DNA of 48,607 bases, taken from an uncultured Acidimicrobiales bacterium. Its GTDB lineage: Bacteria; Actinomycetota; Acidimicrobiia; Acidimicrobiales; SZUA-35. Every line of letters starts with the position of its first letter. Position 1 is the stretch's first letter. This document shows, piece by piece, positions 16,471 to 25,679 of this stretch. The position numbers were made by a program, and so were the translations under genes. The notes under the pieces are model-generated. The model searched no databases. It worked only from the letters and a program-made list of their open reading frames with translations, and was not told the DNA's origin. The stretch lies in assembly GCA_937958015.1 (NCBI GenBank), contig CALGOA010000074.1, forward strand, positions 1 to 48,607. Direction: 5' to 3'.

Positions 16471-18000
16471 TCAGTGTTTGAACTGACGTTCGCCGGTGAA
16501 GATCATGGCGATGCCCCGCTCGTTGGCGGCGTCGATCACGTCGGGATCATTGACCGATCCGCCCGGCTGGACCACCACCGCAACACCGGCATCGGCTGCG
16601 GCGTCGACCCCGTCGCGGAACGGGAAGAACGCATCGGATGCACACGCGCCCCCCTCCGCCCGGCCATCGGCCTTGGATGCGGCGAGCATCGAGGACTCGA
16701 CCCGGTTCTGCTGTCCGGCGCCGATGCCATAGGAGGTCCGGTTGCGGACCATCACGATGGCGTTCGATGCAACGGCAGCCGCCACTCGCCACGCCATCAC
16801 GGCATCCTGCATTTCGAGGGGAGTGGGCAAACGGTCGGTGACGACCTTCCACGTCTCGGGATCCGAAGCGAGGACGGCGCTCTCCTGAACCAGGAACGAA
16901 TCCGAGAGCTGGCGAACGTGGTACGGGCGACTCGTGGGAGGTGTTGCCTCGAGCAGTCGAGTGTTCTTGCGCTTGGCGATCAGGCGCTCGACAACCCCGT
17001 CGTCATAGGACGGCGCGATCACGACGTCGGCCTGGGCGGCCGCTTCCATCGCCGCGACCGTGGCGTCGTCCACCGGACGGTTCATCGCCACGATTCCTCC
17101 GAAGGCCGAACGGGGATCGCAGGCGAAGGCCTGCTCGTATGCCGCGGCCAGAGTGGAGGCGACCGCGGTTCCGCACGGGTTGCCGTGTTTGATAATCGCC
17201 ACCGTCGGCTCATCGGGGGCGAGGCTGTTGGCCAGCGACCATGCCGAATCGGCGTCGAAGATATTGAGATACGACAGTTCCACGCCGCTGTGCTGGGTCA
17301 CGGTGTCCCACCACGATGGTTGGCCGTTGACCCGGTACCGGCCGCCGGTCTGATGGGGGTTTTCGCCGTAGCGAAGATTGTCGACCTTCTCGAGGCCGAC
17401 GGGAACCAGATCGGGAAGTGGTTTGCTCTCTTCGTCGTCGAGCAGCGTGGTGGTCTGGCTATCCAGCCAGTCCACGATGCTGCTGTCGTACACCGCACAG
17501 TGGGCGAAGGCCTTACGCGCCAGACGACGGCGGGTGGCGGCCTTGTTCTCGCCCTTTTCCTTCAGTTCCTCGATCACGACGGCGTAGTCGGAGGGATCTA
17601 CGAGCACGGTCACGAACGCATGGTTTTTGGCGCCCGCCCGGATCATGGCGGGCCCACCGATGTCGATCAGTTCGATACCGGGATCGGTGTTGAACGGATA
17701 GAGGTTGCCGACGACGATGTCGATGAACTCGATCCCGTTGTTTTCCATGTCGGTGAGATGCGCCGGATCGCGACGATCGGCCAGCAGTCCACCGTGGATG
17801 AACGGGTGCAACGTGACGACCCGGTGGCCGAGCATCGGCTTGACCCCGGTGTACTCGGCAACGTCGGTCACTGGGATCCCGGCGCTGGCGATCTCGGCGG
17901 CTGTACCACCACTGGAAACCAAATCGATTCCGAGCTCGTGGAGTTCGGCTGCCAATTCGGCGATGCCGGTCTTGTCGTAGACCGAAAGCAAGGCACGCAT
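16471..18000 (-). CDS. purH: Bifunctional AICAR transformylase / IMP cyclohydrolase
   Basis: Last two steps of de novo purine synthesis. 509 aa from ATG 18000 (AGG nine bases upstream); a start at 18009 is possible. The N-terminal IMP cyclohydrolase has LSVYDKTGIAELAAEL, LVSSGGTAAEI, VVTLHPFIHGGLLADR and NLYPFNTD. The C-terminal transformylase has RYGENPHQTGG, IKHGNPCGTAVA, DAFFPFRDGVD and the closing VQPGGSVND ... FTGERQFKH. The usual Lys of KTLHP is Val here (GTC, read directly), an unusual change near the cyclohydrolase phosphate site. Divergent from the ABC exporter genes. Confidence 0.96.
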   Translation of the reverse strand: MRALLSVYDKTGIAELAAELHELGIDLVSSGGTAAEIASAGIPVTDVAEYTGVKPMLGHRVVTLHPFIHGGLLADRRDPAHLTDMENNGIEFIDIVVGNLYPFNTDPGIELIDIGGPAMIRAGAKNHAFVTVLVDPSDYAVVIEELKEKGENKAATRRRLARKAFAHCAVYDSSIVDWLDSQTTTLLDDEESKPLPDLVPVGLEKVDNLRYGENPHQTGGRYRVNGQPSWWDTVTQHSGVELSYLNIFDADSAWSLANSLAPDEPTVAIIKHGNPCGTAVASTLAAAYEQAFACDPRSAFGGIVAMNRPVDDATVAAMEAAAQADVVIAPSYDDGVVERLIAKRKNTRLLEATPPTSRPYHVRQLSDSFLVQESAVLASDPETWKVVTDRLPTPLEMQDAVMAWRVAAAVASNAIVMVRNRTSYGIGAGQQNRVESSMLAASKADGRAEGGACASDAFFPFRDGVDAAADAGVAVVVQPGGSVNDPDVIDAANERGIAMIFTGERQFKH

Positions 18001-18157
18001 TTGGATCAACCTAGCGGCCGAATGAGCCCGCGCCGAGCATTGCCCGCAACCGTTGGGTGCTTCTTGGACAAGCTGCTTGAGTGGATCCCTCAGTATCGGG
18101 AGCGAGCTTGGGAAATGGGTTTAATCAGTACACCTTGGACCGGTAGTGTCACTCCCG

Positions 18158-19999
18158 ATGGACCTTCCCGCACACTCCCCGTCGCGGTCGGTGCTCGGGC
18201 TTGGGCTCAGGCTTGTCGTCCGGATGTACCGCATGCATCCGCTGGCTGCGTCCGTTGCGGTGTTCGGCGCATTCCTGACCGCCATCGGCATCGTGGGATC
18301 GACGGTGGTGATCGGCTGGGTGACCGACAATGTGGTGCTGCCGTCGTTCGAGCCAGGATCGACGATCGGATTGACCGACGCTTTGTGGGGGGTCGTAGCG
18401 GTGGCATGTGTCGCCGTGATCCGCTCGGCCGGCTCGGTTATGCGGCGCTACTACGCCGGTATGACCACCCAGCAGGTGGAGCGAAGCCTCCGGGAGCGGC
18501 TGGGGCGTTACTACCTCCAATTGCCGATGGACTTCCACCAGCGATCCATGGCGGGCCGACTCATCGCCCACGCCGACAACGACACGATGATGGCCACGCA
18601 TGTGCTCGACCCGGTGCCGTTCACCCTGGGCACGTTCTTCCTCCTCATCTTCGCCGCCATCTCGCTCATCACCATCGATCTCACCATCGCGGTGATCGCA
18701 CTGCTGATCTTCCCGGCGATGTACACCCTGAACCGGATCTACACCGTTCGGATCGAGGCGCCGACCGCAGCCGTGCAGGCGGGTGTCGGTCGCGTCAGTT
18801 CATTGGCTCACGAGAGCTTTGACGGGGCGCTCGTGGTCAAGACACTGGGTCGGGCCGAGGCCGAAAGTGAGCGATTCAACGCATCGAGTGCCCGGCTGCG
18901 CAACGACCGGATCCACGTCGGCAACCTACGGGCGGTCTTCGAATCGAGCCTCGACGCATTGCCCAGTCTGGGAATTGCAGCGGTGGTGCTGATTGGGGCC
19001 TACCGCATCGATGCGGGGGCGATGAGCGGCGGCGACCTGGTTCAGGTTGTCTCGCTGTTCACCCTGCTGGCCTTCCCCATGCGGGTGCTGGGCTTCTTCC
19101 TCGAGATGGTTCCCCGGTCGGTCGTTTCCCACCGCCGACTACAGACGGTGTGGAACGAACGCCTGCCGGAGGTTCGAACCGCGCCATCATCCGAGCGCCC
19201 CCGGTCCTCCCGAGCATCAACGCTTGAGGTGCGCAACGTCAGCTACACCTACCCGGCGGTGTCCCGTCTCGATGACGACGAAGATGCCGAGGCGGGCCCC
19301 CGGCTGATCCAAACCCAGGCTCCCCAGGAGATCCTGAAAGACGTCAGCTTCTCCGTCGCGCCCGGCCAGGTAGTAGCGATCGTCGGTGGAACCGCAGCCG
19401 GAAAGTCAACGCTGTGTTCGTTGATCGCAGGTTTGACCCGACCGAGCGCCGGGCTGGTTGCCCTCGACGGATCAGACGTGATCGAACTGCCCGCCGACAC
19501 CCGGGCCGACCACGTCTCGCTGGTCTTCCAAGAGTCGTTTCTGTTCGCCGACACGATCGCTGAGAACATCGCCTTCGGCACCCCCGACCGGACCCGGCTC
19601 GACGCCGCCATGGCGATCGCGGCAGCCGACGGCTTCGTGTCGGAACTGCCAAGGGGCGTCGAGACCGTTGTCGGCGAACGGGGGGTGACACTCTCGGGTG
19701 GGCAACGCCAACGGATCGCCCTGGCCCGGGCGCTCTACCGCCAACCCGGATTGATCATCCTCGACGATGCCACCAGCGCGGTCGACCCGGTCGTCGAGAA
19801 ACGCATCCTGGATGCTCTCCGCAACCAGCTCGACACCACGGCGGTCATCGTTGCCCAGCGCCTGTCCACGATCGAGCTGGCCGACTCGGTGGTGTTCCTC
19901 CGAAAGGGAACGGTCGCCGGAGCGGGCCAGCACGGGGACCTCCTGCAGCTGCCGGCCTACCGGTCACTCGTCGAGGCCTACGAGGAGGCCTCGACATGA
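18158..19999 (+). CDS. ABC exporter half-transporter with degenerate ATPase site (subunit 1)
   Basis: 613 aa: transmembrane domain (residues about 20-330, six helices) fused to a nucleotide-binding domain. Walker A is VGGTAAGKSTL, the signature a canonical LSGGQRQR, and Walker B LIILDDATSAVD with Asp in place of the catalytic Glu. The switch His is replaced by Gln (VAQRLST instead of AHRLST). It therefore supplies a good signature but a non-hydrolysing site. The start ATG 18158 is preferred over the in-frame GTG 18146. The last four bases overlap the next gene (ATGA). The substrate is unknown; the type resembles LmrCD/BmrCD multidrug or lipid exporters. Confidence 0.9.
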   Translation: MDLPAHSPSRSVLGLGLRLVVRMYRMHPLAASVAVFGAFLTAIGIVGSTVVIGWVTDNVVLPSFEPGSTIGLTDALWGVVAVACVAVIRSAGSVMRRYYAGMTTQQVERSLRERLGRYYLQLPMDFHQRSMAGRLIAHADNDTMMATHVLDPVPFTLGTFFLLIFAAISLITIDLTIAVIALLIFPAMYTLNRIYTVRIEAPTAAVQAGVGRVSSLAHESFDGALVVKTLGRAEAESERFNASSARLRNDRIHVGNLRAVFESSLDALPSLGIAAVVLIGAYRIDAGAMSGGDLVQVVSLFTLLAFPMRVLGFFLEMVPRSVVSHRRLQTVWNERLPEVRTAPSSERPRSSRASTLEVRNVSYTYPAVSRLDDDEDAEAGPRLIQTQAPQEILKDVSFSVAPGQVVAIVGGTAAGKSTLCSLIAGLTRPSAGLVALDGSDVIELPADTRADHVSLVFQESFLFADTIAENIAFGTPDRTRLDAAMAIAAADGFVSELPRGVETVVGERGVTLSGGQRQRIALARALYRQPGLIILDDATSAVDPVVEKRILDALRNQLDTTAVIVAQRLSTIELADSVVFLRKGTVAGAGQHGDLLQLPAYRSLVEAYEEAST

Positions 20000-21828
20000 C
20001 GGTCGTGGACCCCGGGGTTGATCCCGACCTCGATCCCGAAGATGGCGTCGCGTCGAATCCCTATGACCCCGACGAGTCCGAAGGCGCGATCAGCGTCATC
20101 CGACGGGGCATCGCGGCATCGCCGGAACTGAAACGAGGCGTGTGGTTGACCGCAGCCATGGGCATCAGCGTCGCGCTGGGCCAGTTGGCGGTCCCGGTGC
20201 TGGTGCAACGCACCATCGATCAGGGTGGGCTCTCCGATTCTGGTGACGTGGACATCCCGGCGGTCACCCGGCTGGTCGTTGTGGTCGTGGCCGTGGTTTT
20301 GTTCGCCGCAGTAGCCAACTGGAGAACCCAACGCCGCCTTCTGCAACGGGCCGAGGAAACTCTGTACCGCTTGCGCACCGACGCGTTCGCCAAGGTGCAC
20401 CGGCTGTCGGTCGCCGATCACAACGACACCAGAAAGGGAATCCTGCTGGCCCGGGTGACCAGCGATGTCGAGGCGTTGGCGCAGTTCGTCCAATGGGGTT
20501 TCTTCATCTGGGTGACAAGTCCGGTGTTGATCCTGGGGATGCTGGCCGTTCTGGCCGTCTACTCGTGGCCCCTCGCGGTCGTTGTCGCCGTCTGTTTCAT
20601 GCCTGCGCTGCCGTTGTTCCGGTGGGTGCAGCGCCGCCAACTCCAGGCGAACGACGCCCACCGAACGGCCGTCGGAACCATGTTGTCCTCGTTCAGTGAA
20701 GCCGTCACGGGTGCTGCGGTCATTCGGGCCTACGGCGTCCAGACCCGACAGGCCGAGCATCTGCAGCGCAGCATCGACCTGCGGTATCGAACCAAACTCC
20801 GAGCCAACCGGTACATGGCGCTGGTGTTCGTGATTGCCGACCTCTTCGCCGCAATCGCCTTCAGCGGCGTGCTGGTGCTGGGGGTGATGTTCCGGGACCA
20901 ACTGGGCATCGAAGCCGGTGAGCTGGTTGCTTCGTTGTTCATCGTGTTGCTGATCGCAGGGCCGATCGCCCAACTCAGCGAAGTGCTCGATTCCACCCAG
21001 GGTGCGGTTTCGGCATGGCGAAAGGTCCTGCACCTCATCGATTCACCCGTCGATGTGGCCGATCCCGTTCCCGGTCTCGTGACGCCGGCCGGGCCGGTGG
21101 CGATAGAGGTTGAGGATCTTTCATTCTCTTACCGGGTCGGCCCCCGGGTGCTCGACGGCGTCTCGATCAGCATCCCCAGTGGAACCAATGTGGCGATCGT
21201 CGGCGAAACCGGCTCGGGCAAAACGACGTTTGCCAAACTGCTCTGCCGCCTGGCCGATCCCCAGGAGGGATCGATACGGCTGAACGGTGTGGAGATTCGC
21301 GAGATGTCCGGAACCTCACGGCTGGACACGGTTCGAATGGTGCCTCAGGACGGGTTCCTCTTCGACGCGTCGATCGGTGACAACATTCGGTTCGGGCGAC
21401 CCGGCGCCACCGACGACGACATCGCCCACGCCGTCGACCTCCTTGAACTGGGCTGGTGGGTGGAACGGCTACCCGATGGTCTCCTCACCGAAGCGGGGGA
21501 GCGAGGTAGCAACCTCAGCGTGGGTGAGCGTCAGCTCGTGGCACTGATTCGGGCGGCGTTGGCCGATCCGGGGTTGCTCATTCTCGATGAGGCAACCAGT
21601 GCCGTGGATCCCGAGACCGACGCCGCGCTGACGGGTGCGATTCAGCGACTGTCGGCCGGGCGGACCGTGGTGTCGATCGCACACCGGCTGGCGACGGCGG
21701 AGGCGTCAGACTGTGTCGTGGTGTTCGACGCCGGCCGGATCGCTCAGATGGGTCCGCATCACGAACTGGTCCAGGAGCCGGGGATCTACCAGCGACTCCA
21801 CCAGGCCTGGATCGGCGCTACCCGCTAA
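19996..21828 (+). CDS. ABC exporter half-transporter with catalytic ATPase site (subunit 2)
   Basis: 610 aa, with an acidic cytoplasmic N-terminus (residues 1-35), six transmembrane helices (about 50-330) and a nucleotide-binding domain. Walker A is VGETGSGKTTF and Walker B LLILDEATSAVD with the catalytic Glu. The switch His is present (SIAHRLAT), but the signature is altered to LSVGERQL. Together with subunit 1 this gives one consensus site (own Walker motifs with the partner's LSGGQ) and one degenerate site, the hallmark of asymmetric heterodimeric exporters. Cotranscribed through a 4-bp overlap. Confidence 0.92.
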   Translation: MTVVDPGVDPDLDPEDGVASNPYDPDESEGAISVIRRGIAASPELKRGVWLTAAMGISVALGQLAVPVLVQRTIDQGGLSDSGDVDIPAVTRLVVVVVAVVLFAAVANWRTQRRLLQRAEETLYRLRTDAFAKVHRLSVADHNDTRKGILLARVTSDVEALAQFVQWGFFIWVTSPVLILGMLAVLAVYSWPLAVVVAVCFMPALPLFRWVQRRQLQANDAHRTAVGTMLSSFSEAVTGAAVIRAYGVQTRQAEHLQRSIDLRYRTKLRANRYMALVFVIADLFAAIAFSGVLVLGVMFRDQLGIEAGELVASLFIVLLIAGPIAQLSEVLDSTQGAVSAWRKVLHLIDSPVDVADPVPGLVTPAGPVAIEVEDLSFSYRVGPRVLDGVSISIPSGTNVAIVGETGSGKTTFAKLLCRLADPQEGSIRLNGVEIREMSGTSRLDTVRMVPQDGFLFDASIGDNIRFGRPGATDDDIAHAVDLLELGWWVERLPDGLLTEAGERGSNLSVGERQLVALIRAALADPGLLILDEATSAVDPETDAALTGAIQRLSAGRTVVSIAHRLATAEASDCVVVFDAGRIAQMGPHHELVQEPGIYQRLHQAWIGATR

Positions 21829-21850
21829 CCAAGCGGCAGCCGTTCGGGTT

Positions 21851-23440
21851 CTACTCGGTGAGACGGATCGGGTCGCCAACCAGGTCGGCTCGCCAGGTGG
21901 TGGTTTCCCGGGTGTTGCCGTCGTTGGAGTACTGAACCTTCCACCAGCAGTTGCTCTCGCAGTCGTATCGAACCCCGGGCCCGCCGGCGTTGTTGAGATC
22001 CACCGTGATCAGCACGACGCGATCCTGGAACCAGTTCCCGGTCTCACCGACCGGGGCCGTCACACAGGAGTCGCCGCCCGAACACAAGGCCATGTCGCTT
22101 GCGGTTGGTGTGTACGCACCGTTGCCGGACTCAGCGACGACCTCCCAGGTGAAGTCGGCGAACTGACGCACGGTGGTGCTGTCGTTGATCGGAGGCATCA
22201 GGATCTTGACTTCGTCGATACCGTCGGCGGGGTCGAACATCGTGATCCGCAGGGTGCTTCGGCCGTTCACGTTGTCGACTTCGGCCAGGTACAGCTCGGT
22301 CGGGTCGGTGTTGCCGGGAGGGAACATGTCGTAGTGGGTGACGGTGCCGAGCCAGTTGATGGGTGACACGGTGGGGCAGTCATCGCCGAGGGGGCCCAGC
22401 TTTGTGCAGTGCTGGGCCGACCCGACCTGGGTGGTGTCGATGATGCGAAGCGCATAGAGAATACGACCGCCGGTGCCGTGTTCGGCCTGCAGGATCCAGT
22501 CGCCGGGGGTTCCGCCGAGCGTTGAGCTGATCGTCTGCCACGTGCCGTCTTCGGGGTTGTCGGTGTAGTGGTACCCGTCGCCACCATTGGTATCACCGGT
22601 GTCGCCGGTGGTATCGCAGCTGTTGGCCGAGTCGTTGTAGAGCTGGTTGCTGATCACCGGCGTGACGAGGGTGAGGTTGTCCCGCAGAAAGAGGGGCGTG
22701 ACCGTGTTGTCCGGTGGATAGAGGCTCAGCTGAAGCTCGCCGTTCTGCCATGCGTGACAGGTGAAACGAACCTGCAGCTCGTAGTTGCCACCGCTGGGCG
22801 GTACATCGATCTTGAACAGATAACCGTCAGGGTCCTGGTAGTCGTTGCTGGTGCCGTTATTCGACGTCGGCGCATTGATCAGGTCACCGCTTTGACGGCT
22901 GGTGTTTGGGGGCAGGATGTTCAGCCAAAAATTGTCGGGATCATCGGGATACTCCGTGTCGACGCCGGTGCCCAACGCTGACGTCGGGCTTCCCATCGGC
23001 AGTGGACGAGTGAAGTCGGCGTTGGCAAAACGTTCGATCGTGATGCCGTCGAGGACGACCCGGCCGAAGTAGGAGTCACCTTCTGTGATGATGTTCACCT
23101 TCACCTCGACGTCAGAGATCATCTCGACCTCGACGTGGGGGTAGGTGGGGTTGGAGGGGTCGAAGTCGCCGGCCTGATCCACGAAGCCGTTCTCGGCCGC
23201 TATTGCGATGGCCGTTGCGGTGACCTGGGCTTCGTTTGGGGTAAACGCAACCGCGGCGAGCGCAGCGGCGTCCGCAGCCCGTTGGGCCTGATCGGCCTTC
23301 ACGTACCAGCCGCCGACATCGACCGCGAATGCGGCGAAGATCATCAGCGGGATCAGCAGGAGCGCGGTGGTGGCGATGACGTAACCCGACTCGTCCGGAC
23401 GTCCTGAACCAGTAGGGGATCCATGGGCGGCACCATGCAT
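21851..23440 (-). CDS. TadG-like (Flp pilus-associated) surface protein
   Basis: 529 aa. Near the N-terminus, DESGYVIATTALLLIPLMIF and AFAVDVGGWYVKADQAQRAA match the putative Flp pilus-assembly TadG/TadE N-terminal domain: a Glu-containing hydrophobic segment (about 16-45) followed by a helix with QRAADAAALAAV. The remaining roughly 450 residues are outside the membrane and rich in Asp, Thr and Gly, with several Cys, resembling secreted actinobacterial TadG proteins. No tad ATPase or prepilin gene is nearby, so it may act outside a pilus or with genes encoded elsewhere. It ends convergently with the ABC genes. Confidence 0.8.
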   Translation of the reverse strand: MHGAAHGSPTGSGRPDESGYVIATTALLLIPLMIFAAFAVDVGGWYVKADQAQRAADAAALAAVAFTPNEAQVTATAIAIAAENGFVDQAGDFDPSNPTYPHVEVEMISDVEVKVNIITEGDSYFGRVVLDGITIERFANADFTRPLPMGSPTSALGTGVDTEYPDDPDNFWLNILPPNTSRQSGDLINAPTSNNGTSNDYQDPDGYLFKIDVPPSGGNYELQVRFTCHAWQNGELQLSLYPPDNTVTPLFLRDNLTLVTPVISNQLYNDSANSCDTTGDTGDTNGGDGYHYTDNPEDGTWQTISSTLGGTPGDWILQAEHGTGGRILYALRIIDTTQVGSAQHCTKLGPLGDDCPTVSPINWLGTVTHYDMFPPGNTDPTELYLAEVDNVNGRSTLRITMFDPADGIDEVKILMPPINDSTTVRQFADFTWEVVAESGNGAYTPTASDMALCSGGDSCVTAPVGETGNWFQDRVVLITVDLNNAGGPGVRYDCESNCWWKVQYSNDGNTRETTTWRADLVGDPIRLTE

Positions 23441-23562
23441 GACGGCTGAATCGACGCCCGACGATGCGATCTTCAGCTATTGGGAGTATCTGCTCATATG
23501 CGTTGAAGCTTGTCGATTTTGGTCCATCGGAGAGACCGGTCGCTGAGCAGGAATAACGTCAC

Positions 23563-24255
23563 TTACAGGGTTTCGGAGAACAGGGTGAGGGTTTCGGCCC
23601 ACGAGGCCGCCGACGCCTCCTCGTCCAATGTTCCCAGCGGATTCTGCTCGTTGGCAAAGGCGTGCCCGGTGCCCGGGTAGATCTTCAGTTCAACGTCTTT
23701 CCCCATCCCCTGAAGTTGCGCTTCGAGCTCCGAAACCGGGCCGGGAGGAAAGAAATCGTCGGTTTCGGCGAAATGGCCGCGCACCTTGGCGGTGAGCCCA
23801 TTCCAGTCAGGACCCCCCTCACCCAGCGGGGCGCCGTAGTGCGGCGCGGCAGCAGCGACCCGATCACCTTCGAGGGCGGAGATCATCAAACATAACATGC
23901 CGCCCATACAGAACCCGACAACTCCAACGGCGTCACCGGTCACGTTTGGGTGTTCGAGCAGGGCGGTGATCGCTCCGCCCATGTCGCGGGCGGCCCGATC
24001 GGGCGGCAACGAAGTCATCAGTTCTCCGGCTTTGTCCATCTCGTCGTGGCCGGCCAACTCGCCGTGATAGAGATCGGGGGCCAGCGCAACAAATCCTGCG
24101 GCCGCAAGGCGATCGGCCACGCCGCGGATCTGATCGTTCAGCCCCCACCATTCCTGCAGCACCAGCACTCCCGGTGCGGGCTGGTCCGGTAGGGCGAGGT
24201 AGCCGCTGGCGGTCGTACCGTTGGATGCGAACTCGATCGTTTGGGAGGTAGCCAT
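23563..24255 (-). CDS. Dienelactone hydrolase family protein
   Basis: 230-aa alpha/beta hydrolase. The nucleophile elbow is GFCMGG (Cys nucleophile as in dienelactone hydrolase), the early [18 protein letters not shown] is characteristic of the family, and the catalytic His is in GTGHAFAN near residue 200; the Asp lies in ETDDFFPPG. Located in the cytoplasm (no signal). No aromatic-degradation cluster is adjacent, so the physiological substrate is open. Divergent from mdh. Confidence 0.9.
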   Translation of the reverse strand: MATSQTIEFASNGTTASGYLALPDQPAPGVLVLQEWWGLNDQIRGVADRLAAAGFVALAPDLYHGELAGHDEMDKAGELMTSLPPDRAARDMGGAITALLEHPNVTGDAVGVVGFCMGGMLCLMISALEGDRVAAAAPHYGAPLGEGGPDWNGLTAKVRGHFAETDDFFPPGPVSELEAQLQGMGKDVELKIYPGTGHAFANEQNPLGTLDEEASAASWAETLTLFSETL

Positions 24256-24338
24256 ACGGCAGTCTTAGGCGATGGTTTGGCCGGGACGCAAACGTCATCG
24301 CTTCGGTGTTGGGCGACCTCGGGCCGTATGCTGCTGCT

Positions 24339-25328
24339 ATGGCTAAGACCCCTGTTCGAGTTACTGTCACCGGCGCTGCAGGCCAGATCGGATACGCACT
24401 GCTGTTCCGTATCGCCTCCGGCGCTCTGCTGGGTCCGGATCAGCCGGTCATTATCCAGATGTTGGAGATCACCCCGGCCCTCGGCGCCTTGGACGGCGTC
24501 GAGATGGAACTGGACGACTGCGCATTCCCGTTGTTGGCCGGAACCGTCAAGACCGACGACGCCAATGTGGCCTTCGGCGATTCCGACTACGCCCTGCTGG
24601 TTGGCGCCATGCCTCGCAAAGACGGCATGGAGCGGGCCGATCTGTTGCAGGCCAACGGCGGGATCTTCGGTCCTCAGGGCAAGGCCATCAACGACAGCGC
24701 CTCGAAGGACATCAAGGTGCTCGTCGTCGGTAACCCGGCGAACACCAACGCTCTCATCGCCATGCACGCCGCTCCGGATATCGATCCCCGCCAGTTCCAC
24801 GCCATGACCCGGCTCGACCACAACCGGGCGCTCACCCAGCTTGGTCAGAAGGTCGGCCAACCGATCACCAACATCACCAACATGACCGTTTGGGGCAACC
24901 ATTCCAGCACGCAGTACCCGGACCTCTTCCACTGCAAGGTCAACGGCCAGAATGCCGCCGAGATGGTGGGCGATCAAGAGTGGCTCGAGAACACCTTCCT
25001 ACCCACCGTGGCCTCGCGTGGGGGCGCCATCATCAAGGCCCGCGGTGCTTCGTCCGCTGCTTCAGCGGCAAACGCCGCGATCGATCACATGCACGATTGG
25101 GCGCTCGGCACCCCCGACGGCGACTGGGTCTCGATGTCCACCGTTTCCGATGGTTCCTACGACATTCCCGAGGGCATCATCTACAGCTTCCCGTCCACCT
25201 GTGCCAACGGAGATTTCTCCATCGTCCAGGGTCTCGACATCGACGACTTCAGCCGGGGTCGAATGGATGCCTCGGCGGCCGAACTCGTGAGCGAGCGCGA
25301 CACCGTCAGCGGACTAGGCCTGATCTAA
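24339..25328 (+). CDS. mdh: Malate dehydrogenase
   Basis: NAD-dependent oxidation of malate to oxaloacetate in the TCA cycle. 329 aa, normal for the actinobacterial/cytosolic-type enzyme. The Rossmann motif [13 protein letters not shown] is at residues 8-20, the mobile substrate loop has [15 protein letters not shown], and [15 protein letters not shown] (Asp/Arg) and [11 protein letters not shown] (catalytic His) follow in order. The ATG at 24339 begins [12 protein letters not shown]; the frame is open upstream without a better start. Six bases separate it from the Lin0512 gene. Confidence 0.97.
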   Translation: MAKTPVRVTVTGAAGQIGYALLFRIASGALLGPDQPVIIQMLEITPALGALDGVEMELDDCAFPLLAGTVKTDDANVAFGDSDYALLVGAMPRKDGMERADLLQANGGIFGPQGKAINDSASKDIKVLVVGNPANTNALIAMHAAPDIDPRQFHAMTRLDHNRALTQLGQKVGQPITNITNMTVWGNHSSTQYPDLFHCKVNGQNAAEMVGDQEWLENTFLPTVASRGGAIIKARGASSAASAANAAIDHMHDWALGTPDGDWVSMSTVSDGSYDIPEGIIYSFPSTCANGDFSIVQGLDIDDFSRGRMDASAAELVSERDTVSGLGLI

Positions 25329-25334
25329 CCGCTC

Positions 25335-25670
25335 ATGGCTCGATGGATCACCGAAATGGGCATGGGCGTCGACGTCCACGGCAACGACTACACCAAGGCG
25401 GCACGGCGCGCCGTCTCCGACGCGCTTCGCCATAGCAGTCTGAACTTCTTCAACGCCGCCGGTAAGAGCCGCGACGACATGCACGTCGAGGTCGTCGTTG
25501 CGGTGGCGGATCCAGATGCGCTCGACGTGGCAGCAATCGCGGCCGAGGTGCCCTACGGAACCGTCACGATCTCACCCGTCGCCGGTGGACTGGACGTGCC
25601 ATCCGATGTTGGGAACGACCCGATCGTGATCGCCAACGCTGCGGTGCTGGTGAGCTTCCCCGACCGGTAG
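25335..25670 (+). CDS. Lin0512 family protein
   Basis: 111 aa. The N-terminal pattern MARWITEMGMGVDVHGNDYT followed by KAARRAVSDALRHSSL, and the C-terminal IVIANAAVLVSF, match the Lin0512 family (a small conserved family annotated at times as fatty-acid-binding). No enzymatic motif is visible. It starts six bases after mdh and is probably cotranscribed. The biochemical role is unknown. Confidence 0.8.
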   Translation: MARWITEMGMGVDVHGNDYTKAARRAVSDALRHSSLNFFNAAGKSRDDMHVEVVVAVADPDALDVAAIAAEVPYGTVTISPVAGGLDVPSDVGNDPIVIANAAVLVSFPDR

Positions 25671-25679
25671 GTCACGAGC

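Noticed and set aside
16456..18822. A 788-codon open frame on the plus strand opposite purH
   Set aside because: It is the GC-rich shadow of purH; the minus-strand product has all PurH motifs. The stretch FLDKLLEWIPQYRERAWEM in the purH-ABC gap looks protein-like but has no start, no Shine-Dalgarno and stays in the same shadow frame.
19997..21033. A 351-codon minus-strand frame over the second ABC gene
   Set aside because: Shadow frame rich in His, Gln and Asp; the plus-strand exporter is certain.
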